A stretch of 64,000 nucleotides of DNA from Mesorhizobium_G sp049840935 (GTDB lineage: Bacteria > Pseudomonadota > Alphaproteobacteria > Rhizobiales > Rhizobiaceae): positions 1-64,000 of the forward strand of contig JASGJA010000025.1 of NCBI GenBank assembly GCA_049840935.1. The letters are read 5' to 3'. The notes under the pieces are model-generated. The model searched no databases. It was not told the origin of the DNA and saw nothing but the letters and a program-made list of their open reading frames with translations. The position numbers were made by a program, and so were the translations under genes. This document shows, piece after piece, positions 8,685-16,907 of the stretch (position 1 is the first letter of the stretch; every line of letters begins with the position of its first letter).

Positions 8685-9158
8685 TTATTTTTTCAAGCGT
8701 CGCCTAAGCCAGGAGTATGCTCCTGCAACCGCCAAGGCGGGCACCCCTAACCCCATGATCGGACCTGGAGCGGAGTGGGAAACACCGCTGTTGCCATTGC
8801 CCGCATTGCCGCCGCCGATGTTTCCGCTGCCAGCAATGGACCCGCTTGAACCATTTCCGGTTGATCCACTTCCGCCTGTCGAGCCGGAATTACCACTCTT
8901 ACCGGCGCTTGTCTGATTGCCGGAAGCAGGTTTGGGCTTGGGCTTCGCAGTTTGACTTGACGGCACCCTGACATTTTGGCCGCTAGCCTCGTCATGCGCG
9001 TGTTTGGGGTAGGATGCACCCCAAGGGGCAGCGCTCGCGGGCGCTGTCAATGAAACACCAACTAAAAGAGCCGCAGCCACTGGTACTAGATACTTCACCG
9101 CACTAACCTTCCCGACAATGTGTTGCAGAACATTAGAAAAGTTGCGGGATTTTCGCAT
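8685..9158 (-). CDS. secreted Gly/Ser-rich protein with C-terminal sorting-like tail
   Basis: A 157-residue protein of unknown function. The N-terminus has a positively charged segment and hydrophobic stretch ending ASA-A at about residue 43, a plausible Sec signal peptide. The middle (about 75-125) is low-complexity Gly/Ser/Asn. The C-terminus reads PGPIMGLGVPALAVAGAYSWLRRR: a Pro/Gly motif, a hydrophobic helix and an arginine cluster, the same three-part layout as PEP-CTERM-type sorting signals, although the PEP triplet itself is absent. Short proteins with this kind of tail are common in Rhizobiales. The Gly-rich region suggests a surface-exposed or extracellular spacer. No exosortase is seen in the window. 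Confidence 0.65.
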   Translation of the reverse strand: MRKSRNFSNVLQHIVGKVSAVKYLVPVAAALLVGVSLTAPASAAPWGASYPKHAHDEASGQNVRVPSSQTAKPKPKPASGNQTSAGKSGNSGSTGGSGSTGNGSSGSIAGSGNIGGGNAGNGNSGVSHSAPGPIMGLGVPALAVAGAYSWLRRRLKK

Positions 9159-9334
9159 ATTTGGATGTTAGGCGCATTGGAGCGTGCAATTGGCTGACGG
9201 GGATTAAGCCGATTGATTGACTTCGAAATCACCTCTGTTGCTGGCGATGCTGTCACGGCCGTGCTGACCGAAACCGGCGACAGAGTGTGCATGTCAGGCG
9301 ACTTTGCAATAAGCGAGCGCTCGTTTGACGGATT

Positions 9335-9480
9335 CGCAGACGATGGGCCAGCAGATGGCGTCGGTCATCCTGTCAGCGATATTCTCGACACTATGATTTA
9401 CGTATGCCGGCGTATGTCGCTCCGAAGGGGGTGGAATGGTCAAAGGGCGGTGGCGTGTACTGGGCGAAGCCACCGCACTC
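9335..9480 (+). pseudogene. remnant of a small DNA-binding-like protein, paralogue of the gene at 31572
   Basis: This stretch encodes DGPADGVGHPVSDILDTMIYVCRRMSL, which aligns with DGPAEDSVGHPLNDIPHTMIDVCRRMSL in the C-terminal part of the intact gene at 31572-32051. After the MSL-R residues the frame drifts, but the nucleotides still resemble the paralogue through gtgtactgggcgaag. The N-terminal half has no match. It lies next to a LuxR-type gene just as its homologue does at 32-34 kb, so it marks the edge of a diverged segmental duplication. Confidence 0.65.
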
Positions 9481-9559
9481 TCACAAAGCGTTCTTTTTCA
9501 GACGAAACCAGCCCGGACATTGCTGTCCGGACCGGCTTGGGAAGTCGTTTAATGAATGA

Positions 9560-10351
9560 TCAGTTCAGGCGTGTGCGGCAGACATGTCGGCTCGGGAACA
9601 TGTCGTTGATCTTGCAGGCGACTTCGGTGCGATTGGTCGCCTTCAGCTTGCGCATGATGTTGCGAATATGAACCTTAACCGTGCTTTCCTGCAGATTTAG
9701 TTCATAGGCGATGATCTTGTTCGCCTTGCCGCGGCGCAGTGCCTCGACAACTTCCGTCTGCCGTCCGGTGAAGATGCCTGCCATCTGACGTGCAGCTTCG
9801 TTCTGGGTGGTCAGCATCTGCCGGATACCCATAACGCTGCTTGCCGGAACGAACACGCCGCCAGCAAGTGCCAGTCCGATAGCCTCGATGCAGACTGTAA
9901 TGCCAACCGAGGTCGGAATATAGCTGCGCGCGCCATATTCCAGCGCTTTGAAGATCTGTGCCAGATCGTCGGTGTCCGCCAGTACAATCACTGGGATCGA
10001 CTTGAACTCGCTGGCGAGCTTCGCCAGTTCGTCTCCTACTGCCAGATCCGTCACGCGGCGACCGCCGATGTTGAACAGGATTGCCGAGACTTGCGAATGC
10101 TGGTCACGCGCCTGCTTCCAGTCCTCAACGGAAGCGAATGGCGTGATCTCCGTCGTCGCATCATGTGAGCGCAGGCTCTGTGCGAAGCATTCGCGATCCA
10201 GTGCACGTGGATCGATCAGTGCCAGAACGCGGTCATGATCCTGATTGCGGGCATGATTGATGTTGCAGGAAGTCTCCCTTGCTTTTAGCTGATTGGGAGC
10301 GATCGAAAGAAAATCGCTCGATTTCGTTGTAACTGTGTTTGCGTAGCCCAT
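9560..10351 (-). CDS. LuxR-family transcriptional regulator with degenerate receiver domain (copy 1)
   Basis: A 263-residue NarL/FixJ-type protein. Residues about 42-165 have the receiver fold pattern, but the usual phospho-acceptor aspartate is replaced: the third strand reads ILFNIGG with Asn94 at that place, so phosphorylation is unlikely. The C-terminal LuxR helix-turn-helix is complete at about 190-250 (FTGRQTEVVEALRRGKANK, then YELNLQESTVKVHIRNIM). A paralogue is encoded at 33365-34126 and resembles it over almost the whole length. About 250 bases upstream of the start are also similar between copies, so the regulatory region was duplicated as well. The start is supported by a purine-rich AGGGGTAAGGG-like sequence just upstream on the minus strand. 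Targets unknown. Confidence 0.88.
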   Translation of the reverse strand: MGYANTVTTKSSDFLSIAPNQLKARETSCNINHARNQDHDRVLALIDPRALDRECFAQSLRSHDATTEITPFASVEDWKQARDQHSQVSAILFNIGGRRVTDLAVGDELAKLASEFKSIPVIVLADTDDLAQIFKALEYGARSYIPTSVGITVCIEAIGLALAGGVFVPASSVMGIRQMLTTQNEAARQMAGIFTGRQTEVVEALRRGKANKIIAYELNLQESTVKVHIRNIMRKLKATNRTEVACKINDMFPSRHVCRTRLN

Positions 10352-11390
10352 TGCCCTTACCCCTTTTTTAAACCGTTGGTTTTGCCCATGTGGGAGAAGC
10401 GATAGACAATGCGCAGCCCTCTGCGATGCGCCGCCGCCACAGTGGGCAGCATCGCCAGAAGCGTATCGAATACTTGTGCGATTGTTCGGCTTTACCCGCC
10501 GTTCTTATTAGACTTACCGCCCCGCCCGTATTTCCGTAGTCAGTAATTAAACCCCATGACCATTGATATAAGCTAATCTATCTACTCCCACCGTCATCGG
10601 CATTAACACAGATCAATCGGACTAGATATTTTTGGCACCCCGCACCGAATGGTAAACCAACGGTAAGCGATGGACAGACTTCATCCCGCAAGGGCAACAG
10701 CCTACCTCAATATATCAATTGAGGAATTCTGACGAGTCATGCTCGGTTCATCCATCGGCTTTGACCTCGAAGCCGACACCTCGCCAAGCGACGTTCCATG
10801 ACCGGGGGCAACCTGTGGGTTAGCCGTGTGTGACACGATGGTAGTCCACTATGCAAAAGGGAAGACTGCCTAAGACCGAAGGCGCCGTTGTTTTCGCCAA
10901 TTGGAGCGCTGACCAGTTGGACTCTCGCGTCATTTAATCTGAGGGTACCCTGAATGCTGACAGCAGAAGCGGTGAATGATGTTTAGTATCCAGACAACAG
11001 AATATTTGCAGGAGCATTCAGTGCGTACGCGCCGGACCGCCCGCATCTTCATTGCAGATGTTACCTGCTTCCTTGATGTTTGCCAGAACGAAGATGGATT
11101 GTGGATGGCAAGTGGATTATTCGGCGACTCTGACCATCCCCGTCGAAGAAATGACAGCCTGTGAAGCAATTATGGCTTGGCCACGAAAGGCGATGGGGAT
11201 AGCAAACGCATATTCCCTATAGCACGGCTGGCACGTCCCCACGGCAATCTAAGAAGCAGACCGCTTGGCTAGCTTTTGCCCGCCCGCAGGCAATAGGCAG
11301 TTTTTCAAACCCGCGGGAGATTGCGCTTAACTGTCCGCTAATCACGTTCAGTCACATTTCACATGCGGTCGCGTTGCGTTTTGGCCGCTG

Positions 11391-11437
11391 CCCGGCCAGC
11401 GCTCACCCGCCCTTACTCAACCCCTGCTGGCCGGGTA
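11391..11437. repeat. inverted repeat with 10-bp arms
   Basis: The arms cccggccagc and gctggccggg are perfect complements separated by about 25 bases. Long loop and lack of a T-tract make it a weak terminator; it could be an operator or the stem of a structured RNA. Confidence 0.45.
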
Positions 11438-11451
11438 TCCAGAAAGGAAAA

Positions 11452-11471
11452 GCCCCTTTGCAGGGGCTTGC
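11452..11471 (-). terminator. terminator-like hairpin
   Basis: The sequence aagcccctttgcaggggctt forms an 8-bp stem with a short loop and has a T-rich flank on the minus strand (ttttcctttc). No minus-strand gene that it would serve is evident. Confidence 0.45.
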
Positions 11472-12070
11472 GGATGCCCCTGGTGCCCGCCCGCACATCC
11501 GCGAATGCCTCATATCGATTTAAGATGATTCTCGGCCAATAGCGTTGTTGACTGGTCAATCAACAAAACGAGAGGGCGCCTGCTGCATAGTTGCAAAACG
11601 CCTCCTGCCGTTGGGCTAATATCCCCTCAAGCACTTGGGACAGAGGCGCAATTCTCGTCCTCCATGCAGCAAATCGCTTTGAATTTTTCGATACTTCTCG
11701 CTTGGATGGAATTTCCTTCGCATTCTCTCTCGCGAAGAGGCTATGCGATTTTGGATTTTGGTTCCACACTCGTGAATATCGAGGTTACGTTTCGGCCCTT
11801 CGAATCGGTATTTCACCTAATGCTGTTTCACCGCACCGGTTTTTGGTATCAAAAACCTACGTCTTCCGTGCTTCCGAAGTTTTGCGCGTTTTGAGCTGTA
11901 TCATTTATCTGCCAAGCCGCGCTCTGTGGTTGCTCGAATAGGAACTCACCACCGAGTGCGACATTTTTTTGTGAACCTGCGACATTAGAATCTTCAACAT
12001 AGATTTTCACTCCCATATGTTTTGAATGACGCTTGGAAACAGATGTTTCCCGAGAATTAGGGCGAGCGTA

Positions 12071-12442
12071 ATGTTCAATTCCATCTTGGCCATTGCCTAT
12101 GTTCTCATTTCATCCTCGCCTGATGCTTTGGTCTATTTCGACCAGGATAAAACCTGCAATCTACTCGTAATTGAGATGGTAAGCGGCGCAGCTAAAGCGG
12201 CAGCACAAGCAGATGCCTGCGGAGATTATGAGTTAAAGGTGCAACAAAGTCGGCTCGCTATGAATATCGCAATTGCCATCGGGATTGACGAAGGTGCGGT
12301 TGGCCAATCCTTTTATCGAGAATATGCCGCTGCAAAAGCTTCGAGCGGAGCCTGCGATTTTGAGCGAATGATTGCGGTTTCGGAAGCATTTAACGATAAG
12401 GCGGAGAAGCTGTTTGACTATTGTGGAGTGATAGCACCGTAG
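12071..12442 (+). CDS. small secreted hypothetical protein with four cysteines
   Basis: A protein of 123 residues if started at the Met at 12071; the longer frame from 12026 adds 15 residues before the hydrophobic segment. Residues 1-20 (FNSILAIAYVLISSS) look like a signal peptide, followed by an acidic, alanine-rich helical domain with cysteines in CNLLV, DACGDY, GACDFE and DYCGV, possibly forming two disulphides in the periplasm. I do not recognise a family. Codon usage and the even hydrophobic pattern look like real coding sequence, in contrast to the surrounding region. Confidence 0.55.
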   Translation: MFNSILAIAYVLISSSPDALVYFDQDKTCNLLVIEMVSGAAKAAAQADACGDYELKVQQSRLAMNIAIAIGIDEGAVGQSFYREYAAAKASSGACDFERMIAVSEAFNDKAEKLFDYCGVIAP

Positions 12443-12708
12443 AGGTAATAGTTTATTATTCCGCGCAATTTACAAAGTAGATGAAAGGTTCACCGGGCGG
12501 TAACACCGACGGGGACTTCGACGGGAAGCAACCCAGCCCGGAATACGGGATAGATCGCAAGCATATCGTCGATCTTGCGGAACTTGCGGAAGGTAAAATC
12601 CTGCACATCACCCCCTTTGATGTGTCTCCTGTTCCGCTTGCAGGCCAGAGGCCAAGCTGCGCTTGCATCATGGCAATCGCATCGCTGAGCATCGTCGCCA
12701 CAAATAAG

Positions 12709-12732
12709 AAAGCCCGCCGCGCGGCGGGCTTT
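12709..12732. terminator. strong Rho-independent terminator-like hairpin
   Basis: A perfect 12-bp palindrome (aaagcccgccgc / gcggcgggcttt) with no unpaired loop bases in the linear sequence. Flanking bases give a short T-rich run on the minus strand. It may end a minus-strand transcript whose gene I cannot identify. Confidence 0.6.
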
Positions 12733-12964
12733 GCTCTGATCTCTTGGGCTCGTTAGACAGATCAGAGCGCACTGGAAATAGATGTTGCCTCCCATAAATT
12801 CAATGACCGATCGCTGATCGAACGATTGCCAGCGCTTGGGCCAATGTCTTTGAAACGTGCCTTGAGCGTACCAATATGGAGCAGCGGTGCTCAACTAACT
12901 CCATCACCAATCTGCCTGCTGCCAGATCGTGATGTATGCCGGCAATGTCGAACGACACTCAACA

Positions 12965-12989
12965 CAAAAAAGCCCGGCGCAAGGCCGGG
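12965..12989 (-). terminator. Rho-independent terminator-like hairpin
   Basis: A 7-bp GC stem (gcccggc / gccgggc) with a 5-base loop is followed on the minus strand by six T residues, the classical intrinsic terminator form. No obvious gene lies upstream on that strand. Confidence 0.6.
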
Positions 12990-13576
12990 CAACAATGGGC
13001 GTACCCCACAGGGGACAAGGCGATGGGGCGTGCCAACGTATCAAACAAGCATCACCACGCCCGCAATTCAATCGGCAGCGCTACTCCAACGGATGCGATA
13101 ATTTGGGCCAGTGCCTGCCTATGGGCGGCCTTACATGTCTCCAGCAGTCAGGAAGGCTCCTTCGTGCTCGACCAGGCCCGAGGCGACATAGAGGCCCGTC
13201 CCCGAGGCAACGTTGCCATCAAGATATTATCGCGCTTGGAACAGGTTAAAAAAACTAAGCGTTCTCCGGTCCCGCAGCCTTCTGCCCTGACGGCCGTCAT
13301 TGCTTCCAACATGGGCATCCTCGGAGCAAATTCATTAATCTTCGGAACTGGACTGCATAGTCCGTTCGCTCAGACCCCACCAGCCACGGAAGCCATCTTG
13401 CCTCGGGTCACCAGCTTGCTCTACGTTCCATTCCGGTTGACCAATTCCGGCGACCTCAATCGTTAGAACTCTAATTTAGGCGGCGAACCTACTTGATGAA
13501 GCAGGCCAATTTTGGGAGCGATAGGACAACTTGTCCAATCCTCAGGCGAGCCTAGACGTCTGGAAGGGGGAATTTT

Positions 13577-13990
13577 ATGAAATTCACGTCATTCGTCTTG
13601 ACGGCAATTCTTTTCGCTGCCTTCACTGTGCCGGCGAGTGCCGATACCGTGCTTCCACGATCGAAAGATTTTGCTGCCAACTATCAAACTCTCGTAAATG
13701 ATCGCAAAGCGTCTCCAGCGGTCGCCGATTGCATCGCCAGCGCTTATGACTATGTGAAGAAAAACGCCAGATACGACAGGCTGGGCTTTACCGGCGACGA
13801 AATCGCCGCGGCCTCAACTGACAAGAGTAAGGCAAAGTTCAGCGCGATGGATCAGCGCCAGGTGTCGGTAATCATTTCGATGCAAGGCGCAGCGCGTAAC
13901 AGGAGCGCCGGCTACAAGTGGGACGGTATCGTGCTGCGTTGCGGTCTGATGAACGGTAAGCTAAAGGCCATCGAGTTCGTCCTTCCTTAA
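13577..13990 (+). CDS. small secreted hypothetical protein
   Basis: A 137-residue exported protein. The signal peptide spans about residues 1-22 (hydrophobic LTAILFAAFTVPASA, cleavage after ASA). The mature part has two cysteines, in VADCIASAYDY and in VLRCGLMNGK, well placed for a single disulphide, and a conserved-looking AMDQRQVSVIISMQGAARN block. The layout (one helix with Cys, then a beta-rich end with Cys and Lys) resembles small BspC-like periplasmic proteins, but I cannot confirm that. A GGGGG-rich ribosome binding site (ggaagggggaattttatg) supports the start. It stands alone on this strand, about 170 bases before the HupE-like gene. Confidence 0.6.
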   Translation: MKFTSFVLTAILFAAFTVPASADTVLPRSKDFAANYQTLVNDRKASPAVADCIASAYDYVKKNARYDRLGFTGDEIAAASTDKSKAKFSAMDQRQVSVIISMQGAARNRSAGYKWDGIVLRCGLMNGKLKAIEFVLP

Positions 13991-14157
13991 GGCATCAGAT
14001 TGACCGATGCGGCAATGTCCGCTTCGGTTTCGCGCCGCACGAATCCTAGTAGTAGCCAGCAAGCGACTTTTTTCTTTGGATCAGCCTCGACCCGCGCTAG
14101 ATGTACTCACAATATAGGGGAGAGTTCAGGTCCATGCCTGGTCAAAGGAAAATACGA

Positions 14158-14748
14158 ATGCAACATCGACTTCGAATTGTTTTCGCGGCGCTTATGCTTG
14201 TTATCTTTGCGACTCCCGCCTTTGCTCATCTCAATCCTGCGGAGCACGGCTCCTTTGCTGCGGGGTTCTCACATCCTCTGTGGGGTTCGGATCACCTCCT
14301 GGCTATGATCGGCGTTGGCCTGTGGGCGGCGCTGCTCGGTGGTCGAGCGAAATTATTGGTGCCGCTGGCTTTCGTCATTACGATGATGGCGGGTTTCGGC
14401 TTGGCAATAGCTGACGTCGGCTTGCCCTTTGTCGAGCCTGTCATTGCGGCGTCGGTCGTGGCACTCGGATTGCTTTTGCTGGTCGCGCTGCAAGCTCCCA
14501 TAGGTATCGCGATGGTGCTGGTCGGATTCTTTGCTCTGTTCCATGGTTATGCTCATGGCGGCGAGATGGGCGAAGCGGGAGCGCTTTCGTTCATGATCGG
14601 CTTTGCACTGGCGACGGCGCTTCTGCATGGTGTCGGCGTTGCGCTCGGTTTCGTTCTGCGGGCAGATAGCCGGAACGGACGGTGGATCGCCCGCGCGGCT
14701 GGCGGGCTGACGGCGCTGGCCGGTATGTGGGTGTTGGTGGGAGGCTGA
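14158..14748 (+). CDS. HupE/UreJ-family metal transporter
   Basis: A 196-residue inner-membrane protein of the HupE/UreJ family, whose members take up nickel or possibly cobalt. A signal-like first helix ends in PAFAHL at about residue 22, and five to six more helices follow. The family's histidine motifs are present: HPLWGSDHLLAM near the N-terminus and FHGYAHGGE in the middle. I choose the ATG at 14158 because AAAGGA lies 8-10 bases upstream; upstream in-frame starts would add a charged, non-hydrophobic leader. No hydrogenase or urease genes are in the window, so the metal may serve another enzyme or the label may be only structural. Confidence 0.85.
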   Translation: MQHRLRIVFAALMLVIFATPAFAHLNPAEHGSFAAGFSHPLWGSDHLLAMIGVGLWAALLGGRAKLLVPLAFVITMMAGFGLAIADVGLPFVEPVIAASVVALGLLLLVALQAPIGIAMVLVGFFALFHGYAHGGEMGEAGALSFMIGFALATALLHGVGVALGFVLRADSRNGRWIARAAGGLTALAGMWVLVGG

Positions 14749-15090
14749 GATGATCCCGGGTGAGATCCGGCTGCCGGAGCCATTAGATGCTTATACCGAA
14801 TGAAGGTGTGCAACCGATTACGCTGATCGTTGCCAATATCGAGGATCGACCGATCCAGGTTGGCTCCCGCCTATCAATTTTTGTCGCCAACGCTGCGCGG
14901 GGAAATAGCGCGAGGTATCGCACAGAACGTCGATGTTGGTCATAGCTTCCATCACCAGTCCGAGCAGTGGCAACCATTGCTGGCTTGCGTCGACACCCTA
15001 TACAATAGGACTTATGGACAGCGCTGCCGCGCCAATATAGCTTTGTTAAGATCGGCTCATCGATTTGCGACGAAGATCAGGGGGATTCTG

Positions 15091-16902
15091 ATGCGCAAAC
15101 TCACCAATCGTTTGTTAGTAGTCGCTGCATCGACGGCATTGTTCGGCGCCGCCGCCACGTCGTTCCCGGCATGGCCCGTTGCCGCGCAAGAGACGCCGGC
15201 ACCAGTGATATACCTCGATCAGGCGTGGTCGCAGGACGACCGGGATTGGTACTACAACTTTTCCCAAGGCTCGACAGCGGTGTCCTACGACATCTTTCTC
15301 AACCTCGAGGTTCCCGACAGCCAGGAACTGTTCCGCTCGGACACAAACAGTGAGCACTATGGTGTGATCCCGCAGCCGAAGAGTCCCACCAACCCCGACG
15401 GACTTCCGATTGGCATCAGTAAGACTGTGATCTCGAAGCCAGCGTGGGAGGGCGCCGCCACCGGAGAGTTTGCGGGCGTAACCTGTGCGATGTGTCACGC
15501 ATCAGAGCTCAGGTACCAAGGCAAGCGTGTCCGCATTGACGGCGGAAACAACAACGCACTGGACTTCCAGGCCTATATCCAGGCGCTCGACGCCGCGATG
15601 CAGGCAACGCTCAAGGATCCGGCAAAATTCGATCGGCTGGCGTCACGTATCGGGGCGACGAGTGCGGAAGCGAAAGCGGAGTTGCGCAAGCGCTTTGAAC
15701 CGCAGGCGGCGGCGACCCATTACTACGCAACGCGGACGGTACCTTCGGCCTCGCCCTGGGGGCCGGCGCGCCTCGATGCGCTGACACTGATACAGAACCG
15801 CCTGACCGCGCTCGTTCCCGGGATTCCGGAGAACATGTCCATGCCGAACGCGCCAGTCAAGCCACCGTTTCTCTGGAACGCGACACAGGGCATGTGGACA
15901 CAATGGTCGGCGATCCTCGCGGATCCAATCGTGCGCAACCTCGGCGAGACGATGGGCGTATATCTGGACATCAACCTTCATGCCGACTCTCCGGCCGAGG
16001 GATTGTTCGCCTCCAACGCCGCGATCCACGCGCTGAACCGGGTTGAAACGCAGCTCTGGCGCCTCGCACCGCCGAGCTGGCCCGAAGATATCTTTGGCAA
16101 GATCGACCGTGACAAGGCGAAGGCGGGCAAGGCGCTGTTCGCGACGCATTGTGCAAGCTGCCACAACATGTGGCCGTATCGCTGGAGCGAGCCCAACAAA
16201 TACGGCAAGAGCTTCGTCCTCGTCGGCCTGATCCCGCAGGGTTACGTGGGCACCGACCGCACGCAGTCGGAGACGATCCGGCCTTTCCAGCTCACCGGGG
16301 CGCTCAGCGACAAGCTCCCGGGCCCGCTGCGTGGCAAGCCCGTGCTTACCTCGCGTGAGTTCCAGGGCGGCATCGTGGCATCGGTCCAGGGACGCGCGAT
16401 AGCGGAGGCCGGACTGACGGATGAACAACTGGTGGAACTCCACGGCTACCGCGAGCTTCCGATACCCACGACGCCGAACAGAGTCTACAAGGCAGCGCCT
16501 CGCGACGGCGTTTGGGCCACCGGGCCCTTCCTGCATAACGGCTCGGTGCCAAATTTGTATGAAATGCTGATTCCTGCCAGCGAACGCACGAAAACGTTTT
16601 ATGTCGGGCGCGACTTCGATCCGGTGAAGGTAGGTGTGGATACCAGTGGCAACTCTGGCAGCTTCCTGTACGATACGGCGTTGCTAGGCAATTCGAACAC
16701 CGGGCACTCGTTTGAGAATGCTCCGCTCGGCAACGGCGTCATCGGTCCGTTGTTTACCGATGACCAGCGGTGGGCGTTGGTCGAGTACCTGAAGTCGATC
16801 CCTGAGACACCCGGCCGTGTCACGCCGTTTGGCGGACCGCAGCAAGACCCGTCCGGCGCCGCAGCGGGACCATCGCCCGCACAACAGCCGGTCTGGAAGT
16901 AG
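15091..16902 (+). CDS. di-haem cytochrome c, RoxA/cytochrome c peroxidase-like
   Basis: A 603-residue exported cytochrome. The signal peptide covers about residues 1-32 (hydrophobic core, then AQE). Two c-type haem motifs are visible: C132-A-M-C135-H136 and C354-A-S-C357-H358. The spacing of about 220 residues and a NATQGMWTQWS segment near 263-273 resemble the RoxA-like branch of the di-haem peroxidase superfamily, which includes rubber oxygenases, rather than the short CcpA type. The ATG at 15091 follows an AGGGGGA site; the open frame extends upstream to 14830 without a signal sequence. It starts an operon with the DUF4331 protein (5-base gap), a TPR protein and a small Tat protein. Oxygenase, peroxidase or electron-transfer function cannot be separated from sequence alone. 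Confidence 0.85.
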   Translation: MRKLTNRLLVVAASTALFGAAATSFPAWPVAAQETPAPVIYLDQAWSQDDRDWYYNFSQGSTAVSYDIFLNLEVPDSQELFRSDTNSEHYGVIPQPKSPTNPDGLPIGISKTVISKPAWEGAATGEFAGVTCAMCHASELRYQGKRVRIDGGNNNALDFQAYIQALDAAMQATLKDPAKFDRLASRIGATSAEAKAELRKRFEPQAAATHYYATRTVPSASPWGPARLDALTLIQNRLTALVPGIPENMSMPNAPVKPPFLWNATQGMWTQWSAILADPIVRNLGETMGVYLDINLHADSPAEGLFASNAAIHALNRVETQLWRLAPPSWPEDIFGKIDRDKAKAGKALFATHCASCHNMWPYRWSEPNKYGKSFVLVGLIPQGYVGTDRTQSETIRPFQLTGALSDKLPGPLRGKPVLTSREFQGGIVASVQGRAIAEAGLTDEQLVELHGYRELPIPTTPNRVYKAAPRDGVWATGPFLHNGSVPNLYEMLIPASERTKTFYVGRDFDPVKVGVDTSGNSGSFLYDTALLGNSNTGHSFENAPLGNGVIGPLFTDDQRWALVEYLKSIPETPGRVTPFGGPQQDPSGAAAGPSPAQQPVWK

Positions 16903-16907
16903 CCCCC

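Larger units (their letters stand above)
10352..12070. other. gene-poor region with LuxR upstream sequence and hairpins
   Basis: About 1.7 kb with no gene I can support. The first 250 bases are the upstream region of the LuxR-type gene and are similar to 34127-34340. Short open frames (28 codons at 10851, 62 codons at 10976, 116 codons at 11591) lack recognisable domains. Hairpins at 11391-11437 and 11452-11471 are listed separately. The AT-rich part at 11.55-12.0 kb may be degraded coding sequence. Confidence 0.5.
12443..13576. other. gene-poor region with two strong hairpins
   Basis: About 1.1 kb without a supportable gene. Open frames of 91 and 176 codons run through strong terminator-like hairpins and show no domain, which argues against them. 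A GGAAC-N17-CGTT match at 13238-13263 resembles a sigma-EcfG promoter but no start codon lies near it. Confidence 0.5.

Noticed and set aside
11591..11941. 116-codon plus-strand frame
   Set aside because: No ribosome binding site, no domain and competing frames of similar length; probably decayed or non-coding DNA.
13238..13263. GGAAC-N17-CGTT match resembling a sigma-EcfG promoter
   Set aside because: The nearest credible start codon is more than 300 bases downstream, so it is probably a chance match.
12936..13466. 176-codon plus-strand frame in the gene-poor zone
   Set aside because: It runs through a strong terminator hairpin, has no domain, and its composition does not look coding.
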